A DNA stretch of 64,000 nucleotides from Bradyrhizobium prioriisuperbiae (GCF_032397745.1 NZ_CP135921.1:1550001-1614000), one strand, 5' to 3'. Counted from the stretch's first letter, positions 33,020-42,666 are shown. Notes: generated by a model from the letters alone, not told the origin. Numbers and translations are program-made.

Positions 33020-35035
33020 ATGGGACGTTCGACCGGATGGCCGAAACTGCTGGGTGGGCTGGCCTTGATGATTCCGGCGCTGATGCCGAGATCCGGCCGG
33101 GCCGCCGATATCACACTGCCGCTGAAGGCGCCGCTTTGGACAGCAGCCTATGACTGGAGCGGCGTTTATCTCGGCGGCCACGCGGGCTACGGCTTCGGCC
33201 GCGGCGATGCCACGGTGCGCGATCCGGATCAGGTCGGCGGACGTCACGGCTTTGGCGGCCAGATCGGCGGCGTGCAGGTCGGCTATAATTACGTGCTGCC
33301 GTCGCGCCTGCTGCTCGGCATCGAAGCCGACGCCATGCTGCCGAACTACTTTCTTTCCAACGGCGCGGTGTGGTCCGGCGCAACTGCGCAAAACAGCTTC
33401 ACCGAGCAGGTCGACTACATCGCCACCCTGCGCGGGCGGCTCGGCTACGTCACCGGCAACTGGATGGTCTATGGCACCGGCGGCCTTGCGCTCTCGAGCA
33501 GCCAGGTCACCCGCAGCTCACTGAGCACCGACGACGAACTGACCAAAGGCCTGATGCGCACCGGCTGGGCCGCCGGCGCCGGCATCGAATACGGCTTCGC
33601 ACGCGACTGGAGCGCGCGCCTTGAATATCTCCACGCGCATTTCGGGCAGTGGCGCACCGAGTTCAGCCCCGGCAGTTCCTATGCCTCCGCCATGAATTTT
33701 TCCGCCCTCAGGCTCGGGCTCAACCGCAAGCTCGACTGGTCCGATGTCACCGCCGCCTGGGACGGCCGCCCGATCACCGCCCCGGACAACAGCAATTGGG
33801 AAATCCACGGCCAGACCACCTACATCCAGCAGGCCTATCCGTCATTCCGCTCGCTTTATTACGGACCCAACAGCCTGCACGACAGCGCCCAGACCAAGCA
33901 GACCTGGAGCACCAGCCTGTTTCTCACCTTCGGCCTGTGGGATGGCGCGGAGCTCTATTACAACCCGGAACTATTGCAGGGCTTCGGCCTCAGCGACACC
34001 ACGGGCCTTGGCGGCTTCCCGAACGGTGAAGCGCAGAAGTCGGATTTCCTCTATCCGCACTACAACACCTCGCGCCTGTTCCTGCGCCAGACCTTCGGCT
34101 TCGGCGGCGAACAGGAGACGATCAACAGCGACTACGGCCAGATGTCCGGCAAGCGCGACATCTCGCGGCTGACCATCCAGGTCGGCAAGTTCGCCGTGCA
34201 TGACGTGTTCGACAACAACGCCTATGCGCAGGACGCCCGCGTCGACTTTCTCAACTGGTCGATCTGGGCCGCGGGCGCGTTCGATTATCCGGCCGACAAG
34301 GTCGGGCTGACTTATGGCGCCGTCGCCGAATTCAACCAGAAACAATGGGCGCTGCGCGCCGGTTACTTCCTCACCGGCAATGAATCGAACTCCAACAATT
34401 TCGACGGCGCCGTATTTCGCCGCGGCGCCTATCTCACCGAGATGGAGACGCGCTACACGCTGTTCTCGCAACCGGGCAAATTCCGCATCACCGGCTGGCT
34501 GAACAACTCTTTCGCCGGCAACTATCGCGGCGCGATCGATCTTACCGCGGCGATGCCCGGGCTCGATCCGACCGACGCATTGGTCGCGACACGCGAAGGG
34601 CGCATCAAATACGGCTACGTACTCGGGCTTGAACAATCGCTGACCGACACCATCGGCCTGTTCGGCCGCTGGAGCTGGAACAACGGCAAGAGCGAGATCG
34701 CGGCCTTCACCGACATCGACGCGTCGCTGTCCGGCGGTCTCTCGATCAAGGGCGCATCGTGGGGACGCCCCACCGACACCATCGGCATTGCCGGTGCGAT
34801 CAACGCGCTGTCGAGGGATCACCGCGACTATCTTGCGATCGGCGGTCTCGGCATCCTGATCGGCGACGGCCAACTCAATTATCGCCAGGAGAAAATCTTC
34901 GAGGCGTACTACGCGATGAACGTGTTCGCCGGCACGGTCGCGACCCTCGATTATCAGTTCATTACCAACCCCGCTTACAACGCCGACCGCGGTCCGGTGT
35001 CGATCTTTTCCGGCCGCGTCCGCGCGGCTTTCTGA
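33020..35035 (+). CDS. outer-membrane protein: Omp25-like barrel fused to an OprB-type carbohydrate porin
   Basis: A 671-aa exported protein. After a Sec signal (LGGLALMIPALMPRSGRAAD) residues of about 42-236 form a small outer-membrane beta-barrel of the Omp25/Omp31 type (YDWSGVYLGGHAGYGFGRG; GYVTGNWMVYGTGGLALSS; SARLEYLHAHFG; FSALRLGLNRKL). From about 245 an OprB-like porin follows (WEIHGQTTYIQQAYPSFRSLYYGPNSL; VGKFAVHDVFDNNAYAQDARVDFLNW; final aromatic-ended strand SGRVRAAF). The two would make separate barrels or one joined structure. A sugar uptake role fits the OprB part and the sugar-acid island nearby. Confidence 0.88.
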   Translation: MGRSTGWPKLLGGLALMIPALMPRSGRAADITLPLKAPLWTAAYDWSGVYLGGHAGYGFGRGDATVRDPDQVGGRHGFGGQIGGVQVGYNYVLPSRLLLGIEADAMLPNYFLSNGAVWSGATAQNSFTEQVDYIATLRGRLGYVTGNWMVYGTGGLALSSSQVTRSSLSTDDELTKGLMRTGWAAGAGIEYGFARDWSARLEYLHAHFGQWRTEFSPGSSYASAMNFSALRLGLNRKLDWSDVTAAWDGRPITAPDNSNWEIHGQTTYIQQAYPSFRSLYYGPNSLHDSAQTKQTWSTSLFLTFGLWDGAELYYNPELLQGFGLSDTTGLGGFPNGEAQKSDFLYPHYNTSRLFLRQTFGFGGEQETINSDYGQMSGKRDISRLTIQVGKFAVHDVFDNNAYAQDARVDFLNWSIWAAGAFDYPADKVGLTYGAVAEFNQKQWALRAGYFLTGNESNSNNFDGAVFRRGAYLTEMETRYTLFSQPGKFRITGWLNNSFAGNYRGAIDLTAAMPGLDPTDALVATREGRIKYGYVLGLEQSLTDTIGLFGRWSWNNGKSEIAAFTDIDASLSGGLSIKGASWGRPTDTIGIAGAINALSRDHRDYLAIGGLGILIGDGQLNYRQEKIFEAYYAMNVFAGTVATLDYQFITNPAYNADRGPVSIFSGRVRAAF

Positions 35036-35143
35036 CGCAAGCCGAAACCTCCGGGCCTTACCTGCGAGGTAATCGATCCGCGTCTCCGGATCATCAATAT
35101 GGCCAAACCCGGAAGGGACCAACCTGTTGAAGGAACCAGCATC

Positions 35144-35521
35144 ATGACCGACGCTTTGACCGCCCTGAAGATCGCCGAAGGCTATATCGCGCTGTGGAAC
35201 GAGCGCAACGACAGCCGCCGCCGCGACCTGCTCGCTTCGAACTGGACACGCGACGCCCGTTACGTCGATCCGCTGATGGCGGGCGACGGCGCCGACGGCA
35301 TCGACACCATGATCGCCGCCGTGCAGCAGCGCTTTCCGGACTTCGAATTCGCGCTGATCAGCAAGCCCGATGGTTATGGCGACTTTGTCCGCTTCCAGTG
35401 GGGCCTCGGCCCGCGCGGCGGCGACAATCCGATCAAGGGCACCGACTTCGTCGTTGTCGAAGCCGGTCGCATTCGCAACGTCACCGGCTTTCTCGATCAG
35501 GTCCCCGCGGGCGCGGCTTAA
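35144..35521 (+). CDS. NTF2-like protein
   Basis: A 125-aa protein with the NTF2-like pattern: N-terminal helix (LKIAEGYIALWNERNDSRRRDLL), YVDPLMAGDGADGIDTMIAAVQQRFPDFEF, and strands ending FVVVEAGRIRNVTGFLDQVP. The ATG at 35144 has GGAA upstream; the open frame starts 15 codons before but without family features. Relatives are often annotated as SnoaL-like polyketide cyclases; the real role is unknown. It follows the porin gene and precedes a thioesterase. Confidence 0.8.
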   Translation: MTDALTALKIAEGYIALWNERNDSRRRDLLASNWTRDARYVDPLMAGDGADGIDTMIAAVQQRFPDFEFALISKPDGYGDFVRFQWGLGPRGGDNPIKGTDFVVVEAGRIRNVTGFLDQVPAGAA

Positions 35522-35656
35522 GCGATCCCAGCACAGCGGCTGCCGGTATTCGCCGGCGGCCGCAATCCAGCGATGCGGGCGGCTCACTTTCGTTCTCGCG
35601 TCGCCAGGATACAGTAAGCACCATCGATCCAGCACACCGGATGCCACAGACACGAG

Positions 35657-36517
35657 ATGGATACGAAAACACTGAGCGACCTGACCGCGGACACGCGCCA
35701 CCCCCTTGACGCCGCCACCACCCTTGCAGCGTCGGGCCCGAACCGATGGACCGGCCACACCAGCAAGCGCTATTGGGCCTTCATCGGCCCGTTCGGCGGC
35801 GCCACCGCCGCGGCGCTGCTGCGCGCCGCGCTGGATCATCCCGAGCGGATCGGCGATCCGCTGGCCCTGACGGTGAATTATTGCGCGCCAATCGTGGAGG
35901 GCGGATTCCACATCACCGCGCGTGCCGCCAAGACCAACCGCTCCACCCAGCACTGGACGCTCGAGCTGTTCCAGCAAGAGGGCGACGTGCTCGCGACTGC
36001 CACGGCGGTGTTCGCCAAGCGGCGCCCCGGCTGGACCCATGCGGTAACGACCATGCCGCGGGTGCCGCCACCGGACGGCATCAAGCGTTTTCCCGCCGGC
36101 ATCACCACCCCTTGGGTCGACCAATACGACATGCGCTTTGCCGTGGGCACGCCGGCACTCGGCAAGACGCCGCAACCTGAGCCGCAGTCGGCGGAAACCA
36201 TCCTGTGGCTGCGCGACGCGATCCCGCGGCCGCTCGATCATCTCTCGCTGGCATCGATGTCGGACGCGTTCTTCGGCCGGGTGTTTCACGTGCTCGGCGT
36301 GCTGGTGCCGTTCGGAACGGTGTCGCTGACCACCTATTTCCATTGCGGCGCGGACGAGATTTCGTCCACAGATGGCTGGGTGCTGGGCCGCGCCACTGCG
36401 AGTGCGTTCCGCGCAGGCTTCGGCGATCAGACCGCGGAGTTGTGGTCGCCAGATGGACAGTTGCTCGCCACCAGCGTGCAGGCGACGTATTTTCGCGACT
36501 GGAAGCCGGAAGAGTGA
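35657..36517 (+). CDS. acyl-CoA thioesterase (double hot-dog, TesB-like)
   Basis: A 286-aa protein with two hot-dog folds. The N-terminal one has YWAFIGPFGGATAAALLRAALDHPERIGDPLALTVNYCAPI, the pattern of the long thioesterase family, and TQHWTLELFQQEGDVLATATAVFAKRR. The C-terminal one includes DHLSLASMSDAFFGRVFHVLG and LGRATASAFRAGFGDQTAELWSPDGQLLATS. It would hydrolyse an acyl-CoA; chain length is not known. It converges with eda across a repeat. Confidence 0.85.
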   Translation: MDTKTLSDLTADTRHPLDAATTLAASGPNRWTGHTSKRYWAFIGPFGGATAAALLRAALDHPERIGDPLALTVNYCAPIVEGGFHITARAAKTNRSTQHWTLELFQQEGDVLATATAVFAKRRPGWTHAVTTMPRVPPPDGIKRFPAGITTPWVDQYDMRFAVGTPALGKTPQPEPQSAETILWLRDAIPRPLDHLSLASMSDAFFGRVFHVLGVLVPFGTVSLTTYFHCGADEISSTDGWVLGRATASAFRAGFGDQTAELWSPDGQLLATSVQATYFRDWKPEE

Positions 36518-36526
36518 AGCTGTGAA

Positions 36527-36643
36527 CGTAGCCCGGATGAGCGAAGCGATATCCGGGTAACCGCATGGCCAGTCAGCTCCCGGATGTCGCGGAGCCTGTC
36601 ATCGGGCCGCGCTTCGCGCGGACCCGTTGGCTCATCCGGGCTA
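36527..36643. repeat. GTAGCCCGG-type palindromic repeat, copy 2 (expanded)
   Basis: Starts GTAGCCCGGATGAGCG and ends GGCTCATCCGGGCTAC; at 117 bases it is longer than the other copies, with extra internal sequence (a G+C-rich stretch about 36595-36625). It lies between the convergent thioesterase and eda genes, beginning ten bases after the thioesterase stop. Confidence 0.85.
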
Positions 36644-36664
36644 CAGTTGGTAGCTGCCAGCCGC

Positions 36665-37306
36665 CTACTTGGTCGCGGCTTGCGCAAGTGCTGTGATCTT
36701 GTCCCAGTTGCCGGCCTTGATATCGGCGAGCGGGCACAGCCATGAGCCGCCGACGGCGATCACGTTGGGCTCGGCGAGCCATTCGGCCGCATTAGCGGCG
36801 CCGATGCCGCCGGTGGGGCAGAAGCGGGCCTGCGGAAACGGGCCGCCGAGCGCGCGCAGCGCGGAGATGCCGCCGGCCTGCTGAGCAGGAAAGAACTTGG
36901 TGATACTGAAGCCGCGCGCCAGCGCCGCCATCAACTCGGAGGCCGTGGCAATGCCCGGCACGAACGGCAGGTCGCTGTTAAATGCGGCATCCAGCAGATC
37001 TGGGGTCGCGCCGGGGCTCAGCGCGAATTTCGCGCCGATCGCCCGGGACTGCGCGAGGTCGGCCGCCGTCAGCACCGTGCCGATGCCGACGATCGCCTCG
37101 GGCACCTGCGCGATGATCGCCTTCGCGGCATCGACGGCAGGCGCGGTGCGCAGCGTGATCTCCAGCGTGCGCACGCCACCCGCCACCAGAGCCCGTGCCA
37201 GCGGCACCGCATCCTCGACCCGCTCGATGGTGATCACAGGGATCACCTTCGCCGCCTGGAACAGTTGCAGCAGAGTATCGTGGCGGGCAGAGGAGGAAGC
37301 GGTCAT
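36665..37306 (-). CDS. eda: 2-keto-3-deoxy-6-phosphogluconate aldolase
   Basis: A 213-aa class I aldolase that splits KDPG into pyruvate and glyceraldehyde-3-phosphate. The Schiff-base Lys137 is in SITKFFPAQQAGG and the catalytic Glu49 in RTLEITLRT; GIGTVLT, FALSPGATPDLL and the phosphate loop CPTGGIG are also present. Its ATG overlaps the kdgK stop by four bases, so it is the last gene of the leftward sugar-acid operon. Confidence 0.95.
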   Translation of the reverse strand: MTASSSARHDTLLQLFQAAKVIPVITIERVEDAVPLARALVAGGVRTLEITLRTAPAVDAAKAIIAQVPEAIVGIGTVLTAADLAQSRAIGAKFALSPGATPDLLDAAFNSDLPFVPGIATASELMAALARGFSITKFFPAQQAGGISALRALGGPFPQARFCPTGGIGAANAAEWLAEPNVIAVGGSWLCPLADIKAGNWDKITALAQAATK

Positions 37307-38241
37307 GGTGCGGTCTCACGGTGGGGGACAGCCGGCAAAATATCTTTAGGCATCGCTGCGAGCGGAATGATGGCGCCGGGATAGCCGACCACGACACCGG
37401 CCAACCGATGGCCCGCAGTCGCGGCGGCAACCGGATCGGCCCCGGCCAGACGTGCGGCGAGATAGGCAGCCGAAAAACTGTCGCCGGCCGCGGTGGTGTC
37501 GACGACGCGATCGACCGGCGCGGCCGTAACCATTTGATCGAAGCCTTGTGCCCTGACCCGGCTTCCCGGCTCGTTCAGCTTCAGCACCAGTTCGGGAACC
37601 TCGAGGCTATCGGCCACCGCTTCGCCCTTGCCTTCGCCGAACAGCAGATCGAGATCCTCCACCGACGCCAGCGCGATATCGGCGATGGCGAACATGGCGT
37701 GATAAACCTGTTGCGCCAGCGCGCGATCGGGCCAGCTCCGCGGCCGGAAATTGGTATCGAACGCCACCCGACGGCCGTCCCTGCGGGCCTGCGCGAGCGC
37801 CGCCATCAACCGGCTGCGGCCGGCGGCGTCATAAAGCGACAGCGTAATCCCCGAGAGATAGATCACATCGTAATCCGACAGCGCAGCAAGAATGGCCGCT
37901 GTCTGCGGCAGATCGAGCAGCGCGCGCGCCGCCGAACTCTCGCGCCAGTAGTAGAACCGGCGTTCGCCACTCGCGCTGGTTTCGATCACATAAAGGCCGG
38001 GCAGCTTGCCGGGGATCCGCACCACATGGTCCGTGCCGATGCCCTCGGCCTGCCAGCCCGCGACCATCTCGTCGCTCCAGGCATCGTCGCCAAGCGCGGT
38101 GATATAATCGACACTGGCGCCAAGCCGGGCGCAATAGGTCGCGGTGTTGAGCGTATCGCCGCCATAGCCGCGAGCGAGAGTCCCGCCCGCGGCTTGCGTC
38201 AGTTCGATCATGCATTCGCCGATACAGGCGATCTTCATCAT
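37303..38241 (-). CDS. kdgK: 2-keto-3-deoxygluconate kinase (PfkB family)
   Basis: A 312-aa ribokinase-fold enzyme that makes KDPG from 2-keto-3-deoxygluconate and ATP. The N-terminal GECMIEL and GGDTLNTATYCARLG are typical of KdgK. The family-wide DTTAAGDSFSAAY holds the catalytic Asp254 and the anion hole. It supplies Eda, encoded just after it with a four-base overlap, and starts 11 bases after denD. Substrate choice is inferred from the pathway context. Confidence 0.93.
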   Translation of the reverse strand: MMKIACIGECMIELTQAAGGTLARGYGGDTLNTATYCARLGASVDYITALGDDAWSDEMVAGWQAEGIGTDHVVRIPGKLPGLYVIETSASGERRFYYWRESSAARALLDLPQTAAILAALSDYDVIYLSGITLSLYDAAGRSRLMAALAQARRDGRRVAFDTNFRPRSWPDRALAQQVYHAMFAIADIALASVEDLDLLFGEGKGEAVADSLEVPELVLKLNEPGSRVRAQGFDQMVTAAPVDRVVDTTAAGDSFSAAYLAARLAGADPVAAATAGHRLAGVVVGYPGAIIPLAAMPKDILPAVPHRETAP

Positions 38242-38252
38242 GTCAGCCTGGG

Positions 38253-39236
38253 CTAGTTAACAAAATTGCCGCCCAGCTCATCATCGATGTGGATGCGGAT
38301 GATGTCGTCGAAAGTCTTCTCGAATGTCGTGAAGCCCACCTTCCGCGCCCGCTCGTCGGAAAAATCACGCGGCCAGCCCGCCACGATGCTGATGATGGTG
38401 GGATCCGGTTCGCGCCGGACACGCGCCGCGACTTTTGGCCCGGCGACGCGCGCGAGCGCGGCAATCTGCTCGCCGGTGGTGGCGGACAGGCCCGGCATGC
38501 TCAGGCTGCGGCGCCAACCCAGTGTCTGCAGGTCCATGGTGCCGGCGTGCAGCAGGAAGCCGACCGCAGAGCGCGGCGAGGCGTGCCAGTGACGCACATC
38601 GTCGGAGACCGGCAGCACCGCCTCATGGCCGCTGAGCGGCTCGCGCAGGATGTTGGAGAAGAAACCGGAGGCGGCCTTGTTCGGCTTGCCCGGCCGCACG
38701 CAGATGGTCGGCAAGCGAATGCCGATGCCGTCGAGGAAGCCGCGGCGCGAATAATCCGCCAGCAACAATTCACCGATCGCCTTCTGAGTGCCATAGCTGG
38801 TCAAGGGCGTGAGGAAGAATTCGTCGTCGATCTTCTCATGGAACGGTGCGCCGAACACCGCGACCGACGAGGTGAAGACCACCCGCGGCTTGTAGCCGCC
38901 ACTGATGGCGCGGATCGCCTCGAGCAGATAGCGGGTGCCGTCGAGATTGATGCGATAGCCCTTGTCGAAATCGGCCTCGGCCTCGCCGGAAACGATCGCC
39001 GCCAGATGGAAGATGGTGTCGGGCTTGCTGGCGACCAGCGGTTCAACGGCGCCGGGCACCGCGAAGTCGCAGGTGACGGTTTCGACCGGGATCGTCGTGT
39101 CGGGCTTTGCCGGCGCGACCACGTCCTGCAATGTGAGTTTTGTAATCGTGTCCTTGCCGAGCCGGCCATCGCGCAGCAGGCGTTCGGTGAGTTTGCGGCC
39201 GACCATGCCGGCCGCTCCAAGAATCAGGATATGCAA
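38253..39236 (-). CDS. denD: DenD-like NAD-dependent sugar-acid dehydrogenase (extended SDR)
   Basis: A 327-aa extended SDR. The cofactor loop is GAAGMVGRKLTERLL, and the active site has Ser-Ser (VVFTSSVAVFG) and Tyr-x-x-x-Lys (YGTQKAIGE). Overall it fits D-erythronate dehydrogenase (DenD), which oxidises a four-carbon sugar acid to the 2-keto form. In this operon it could instead oxidise a longer acid, since a dehydratase, KdgK and Eda are encoded alongside. Confidence 0.8.
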   Translation of the reverse strand: MHILILGAAGMVGRKLTERLLRDGRLGKDTITKLTLQDVVAPAKPDTTIPVETVTCDFAVPGAVEPLVASKPDTIFHLAAIVSGEAEADFDKGYRINLDGTRYLLEAIRAISGGYKPRVVFTSSVAVFGAPFHEKIDDEFFLTPLTSYGTQKAIGELLLADYSRRGFLDGIGIRLPTICVRPGKPNKAASGFFSNILREPLSGHEAVLPVSDDVRHWHASPRSAVGFLLHAGTMDLQTLGWRRSLSMPGLSATTGEQIAALARVAGPKVAARVRREPDPTIISIVAGWPRDFSDERARKVGFTTFEKTFDDIIRIHIDDELGGNFVN

Positions 39237-39308
39237 GACGTAACCCTTTCGTGAGGTTTTGTTGTTGGGGAGCGCCCGTTCCCCTTCCCATATTTCTACT
39301 CTATTTCT

Positions 39309-40184
39309 CTACTCTTTGACGGCGCCAGTCATCGCCGAAACATAGTGCTCGACGAAGAAAGAGTACAGGATCACCACGGGAATGGACCCCGTCAAGGCCG
39401 CTGCCATCAAGGCACCCCAGTGATAAACGTCGCCATTGACCAGTTCCGTGATGGCGCCCACCGGGATCGTCTTGTTCTCCGACGACGAGATGAAGGTCAG
39501 GGCGTAGATGAACTCGTTCCAGGACAGCGTGAACGCAAAAATCCCCGCTGAAATCAGCCCTGGCACCGATAGCGGCAGCGTGATCTTGGTCAGGATCTGC
39601 AGCCGGCTGGCGCCATCGATCAGCGCGCATTCTTCCAGCTCATAGGGAATGGTGCGGAAATAACCCATCAGCAGCCAAGTGCAGAACGGGATCAGGAACG
39701 TCGGATAGGTGAGGATGAGGGCGAGATTGCCGTCATAGAGACCGAGCTTGAACACGATGGCCGCCAGCGGAATGAACAGGATCGAGGGCGGCACCAGATA
39801 GGCGAGGAAGATCGCCATACCCACATAACGGGATCCCCTGTAGCGCAGACGCTCGATGGCATAGGCCGCGCAGACGCTGGCGAAGATCGAGATGAAGGTG
39901 GCCGACACCGAGACCACCACGGTGTTGTACATCCACTGCGGATAGTCAGTGTCGAAGAACAGTTTCTTGATGTGATCCAGCGTGGGATGCGCCACCCAGA
40001 ACGGATTGTACTTCTCGTAGTCGTACATTTCCGCGTCCGGTTTGAACGTGGTGGTGGCCATCCAGTAGAATGGAAACAGCAGGAAGAACAGGATCAAGCC
40101 GAGCGGCAGATAGAGCCGCAGCAGCCGGCGCGGAAACCTGTCGAGATAGGCCATGCCCTCGATGTCGTTGTCGATCGCGGTCAT
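39309..40184 (-). CDS. carbohydrate ABC transporter permease (MalG type), cassette 1
   Basis: A 291-aa permease. I choose ATG 40184, one base after the stop of the partner permease and with GGGAG upstream; a GTG five codons earlier overlaps that gene. It has six membrane helices and the EAA loop ELEECALIDGASRLQILTKITLPLSVPGL that docks on the ATPase. It closely resembles the MalG-type permease of cassette 2 (FVSAMTGAVKE-like ending; both end SAMTGAVKE). Works with the MalF-type gene just upstream, its binding protein, and the shared ATPase at 46231. Confidence 0.93.
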   Translation of the reverse strand: MTAIDNDIEGMAYLDRFPRRLLRLYLPLGLILFFLLFPFYWMATTTFKPDAEMYDYEKYNPFWVAHPTLDHIKKLFFDTDYPQWMYNTVVVSVSATFISIFASVCAAYAIERLRYRGSRYVGMAIFLAYLVPPSILFIPLAAIVFKLGLYDGNLALILTYPTFLIPFCTWLLMGYFRTIPYELEECALIDGASRLQILTKITLPLSVPGLISAGIFAFTLSWNEFIYALTFISSSENKTIPVGAITELVNGDVYHWGALMAAALTGSIPVVILYSFFVEHYVSAMTGAVKE

Positions 40185-40185
40185 T

Positions 40186-41130
40186 TCACTCTCCCCCACC
40201 CTGCTGCCATTTCCGGCGCTGCAGACCGAAATAACTGAACAGGATCGCCACCACGAGGAACGGAATCATCGCGTTCGCAATGGCGGCGCCTTCCCCGAGA
40301 TTGCCGCCGGTGATGGCGCGCTGGAACGACAGCGTCGCCATCAGGTGGGTGGCGTTGATCGGGCCGCCACGGGTGATGGTGTAGATCAGCTGGAAGTCGG
40401 TGAAGGTCAGCAGCACCGAGAACGTCATCACCACGGCGATGATGGGTGACAGCATCGGCAGGGTGATGTAGCGGAAACGCTGCGCGTTGCTGGCGCCGTC
40501 CAGCGTCGCCGCTTCATAGAGCGACGGCGAGATGGTCTGCAGGCCGGCCAGCAGGGTGATGGCCACGAACGGCACTCCGCGCCAGATGTTGGCCACGATC
40601 ACCGACCATCGCGCATTCCAGGGATCGCCGAGGAAGTCGATGTACGAATGGATGAAGCCGAGCTTGACCAGCACCCAGGACACGATCGAGAACTGCGAGT
40701 CGTAGATCCACCAGAACGCAATCGCGGAGAGCACGGTCGGCACCACGAACGGCAGCAGCACGATGGCGCGGATGATCGATTTGAACGGCAGCCGCTCGTT
40801 GAGCAGCACCGCGAGATAGAGCCCGAGCGCGAATTTGATGATGCTGGCCACCACGGTGTAGAGCGTGGTGTTGAACACCGACAGCCAGAATACGGTGTCC
40901 TTGGCCAGCGACGAAAAATTATTCCAGCCGATGAAACGCCCGGCTCCGCCGATCTTGGTGTCGGTCATGCCGAGCCAGAGCCCAAGCACCAGGGGATAAG
41001 CCAGAAACAGCAGCAGAATCGCCGCCGCCGGAAGCATGAACATGGCTCCCAGCGTGTTGCGGCCGTCGAGCATGCGCGACAGCTGGCTTTCGCGCACCCG
41101 ACGCACGGTCGGTTCGGCAAGAACGGTCAT
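40186..41130 (-). CDS. carbohydrate ABC transporter permease (MalF type), cassette 1
   Basis: A 314-aa permease with six helices. The ATG at 41130 (MTVLAEPTVRRVRESQ) is preferred; the frame is open 20 codons further without sense. The EAA loop is SLYEAATLDGASNAQRFRYITLPML. FTDFQLIYTITRGGPINATHLMATLSFQRAI is nearly the same in the cassette 2 paralogue, which shows that the two arose by duplication. It sits 75 bases after its binding-protein gene. Confidence 0.93.
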   Translation of the reverse strand: MTVLAEPTVRRVRESQLSRMLDGRNTLGAMFMLPAAAILLLFLAYPLVLGLWLGMTDTKIGGAGRFIGWNNFSSLAKDTVFWLSVFNTTLYTVVASIIKFALGLYLAVLLNERLPFKSIIRAIVLLPFVVPTVLSAIAFWWIYDSQFSIVSWVLVKLGFIHSYIDFLGDPWNARWSVIVANIWRGVPFVAITLLAGLQTISPSLYEAATLDGASNAQRFRYITLPMLSPIIAVVMTFSVLLTFTDFQLIYTITRGGPINATHLMATLSFQRAITGGNLGEGAAIANAMIPFLVVAILFSYFGLQRRKWQQGGGE

Positions 41131-41205
41131 GACCCACCCCAAGAAAAGAGGACAACGCGGCATGGCCGATGCATCGGCCATGCCGTCCATTTGTCTTGGG
41201 TCCGG

Positions 41206-42525
41206 TCAGACCTGATAGTAACGCTTGGCGCGCTCCGCGGCACGTTTCATCGCATCCTTCGGCGACTGGGTGCCGGTGGCCGCCTCGGCAAACATGTCGA
41301 CCACCACGAAGTCACCCATCACGGCGGCGGAGGCGTAGCCGAGATCGCCGGCAAAGCCGTTGTCCTGGCAGCGCTTCATGCAGTCGCGGAATGGTGTGAT
41401 CTTGGCATCCGAGGTCCAGATCGGGTTGTCGTTGTAGGCCGGCAGCGGCGGCGACACGTAGCCGTTGGAGGCTTTCTCCCAGGCGTCGTAGTTCTCCTTG
41501 TCCCACATGAAGCAAAGATATTCCTTCACCGCCTTGGGATACTTCGAGTGCTTGTAGCCGTAGGCCACCACGACGTTCTGCTGTTCGGTCGGCTTGCCCG
41601 ACACGCCGATCGGCATCGGCGCATGGTCCATGTCCTTGGCGATCTCCTGCTGCTTCGGATCGGGCGAGTTCTTCGCCACGGTCCAGATCGAGATGCCGTT
41701 CAGGGTCAGGCTGAGTTCGCCGGACAGGAACGCCTTGTTGTTGTTGGAGTCGTTCCAGGACAGCACGCCTGGAATGAAGGTCTCGTAGAGTTGCTTGACG
41801 TATTCGAGGGCTGCCAGCGTCTCCGGCGATTCGATGACCACCTCGTTCTTCTCATTGACGACCTTGCCGCCATGCGCCCACAGCAGCCACTGGCACCAGC
41901 CGTTGGCATCGCCGGTGGCATGTCCCAAGGCAAAGCCGGGTGGCGTGCCGTTCTTCTTCAGGCCCTGGCAGAGCTTCAGAAAGCCGGGGAGATCGGTCGG
42001 GAATTTTTCGAATCCGGCCGCCTTCATATGGCTGATCCGATAATTCATGCAGCCGCCGGTCGCGCCTTGCGGGATCGCGATCCAGGTCTTGTCCTTCTTG
42101 CCGTACTTCTCCGCGACCGGATACCAGCCGCCGTATTTGGCGCCGAGATATTCGGCGACATCGGTGACATCGATCAGCTTCTCGGGGAATTTGAAGGGAT
42201 CATCGAGAGTGCCGATGATCAGGTCAGGCCCGGCGCCGACATTGGCGGCCACCGCGGCCTTGGGACGGATATCGTCCCAGCTTTCGGCGTCGAGGCGAAC
42301 CTTGATACCGGTCTTCTCGGAGAACTTCTTGGTCTGCGCCGCGAACTCGTCGAATTCGGCCTGGATGAACTGCTTCCAGCGCAGCACCCGGATCGACGCG
42401 CCGCTTTCCGGGACATTGGTCCAGGTCGGCTCTGCCGCCCGCACGGGAACAATTCCACTACCGCCTAACAACGCCGTCGCCGCAACGCCGGCTTTAATGA
42501 CGTCGCGCCTGTTGAAGTCGCTCAT
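41206..42525 (-). CDS. sugar/sugar-acid ABC transporter binding protein, Tat-exported, cassette 1
   Basis: A 439-aa family-1 binding protein. The ATG at 42525 has GGGAGGG upstream and gives a Tat signal (NRRDVIKAGVAATALLGG). It shares long stretches with the cassette 2 protein: KYGGW, GHATGDANGW (GHASGDANGW in the other), SPETLAALEYVKQLYETFIPGVLSWNDSNNNKAFLSGEL. The ligand-site residues differ in several places, for example GATGGCMNYRIS against ATTGALLNYRIS, so the two may bind different ligands. The catabolic genes around it point to a sugar acid or a precursor of one. Confidence 0.92.
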   Translation of the reverse strand: MSDFNRRDVIKAGVAATALLGGSGIVPVRAAEPTWTNVPESGASIRVLRWKQFIQAEFDEFAAQTKKFSEKTGIKVRLDAESWDDIRPKAAVAANVGAGPDLIIGTLDDPFKFPEKLIDVTDVAEYLGAKYGGWYPVAEKYGKKDKTWIAIPQGATGGCMNYRISHMKAAGFEKFPTDLPGFLKLCQGLKKNGTPPGFALGHATGDANGWCQWLLWAHGGKVVNEKNEVVIESPETLAALEYVKQLYETFIPGVLSWNDSNNNKAFLSGELSLTLNGISIWTVAKNSPDPKQQEIAKDMDHAPMPIGVSGKPTEQQNVVVAYGYKHSKYPKAVKEYLCFMWDKENYDAWEKASNGYVSPPLPAYNDNPIWTSDAKITPFRDCMKRCQDNGFAGDLGYASAAVMGDFVVVDMFAEAATGTQSPKDAMKRAAERAKRYYQV

Positions 42526-42666
42526 AGTGACCCTCCCTTTGATTCCCCCGTGACCTTTTTTGCCATGACCTTTTTTGGCCAAGACCGTCTGGTTCTTTTG
42601 GGGGCGGCATCATGCCGTTTTCATTTGATCATGCGATTCCCATTCAATTTTCATAAAAACGGATAC

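Noticed and set aside
40648..42468. A 606-codon open frame on the plus strand
   Set aside because: It mirrors a permease gene and a binding-protein gene on the minus strand and spans their boundary, so it is a shadow.
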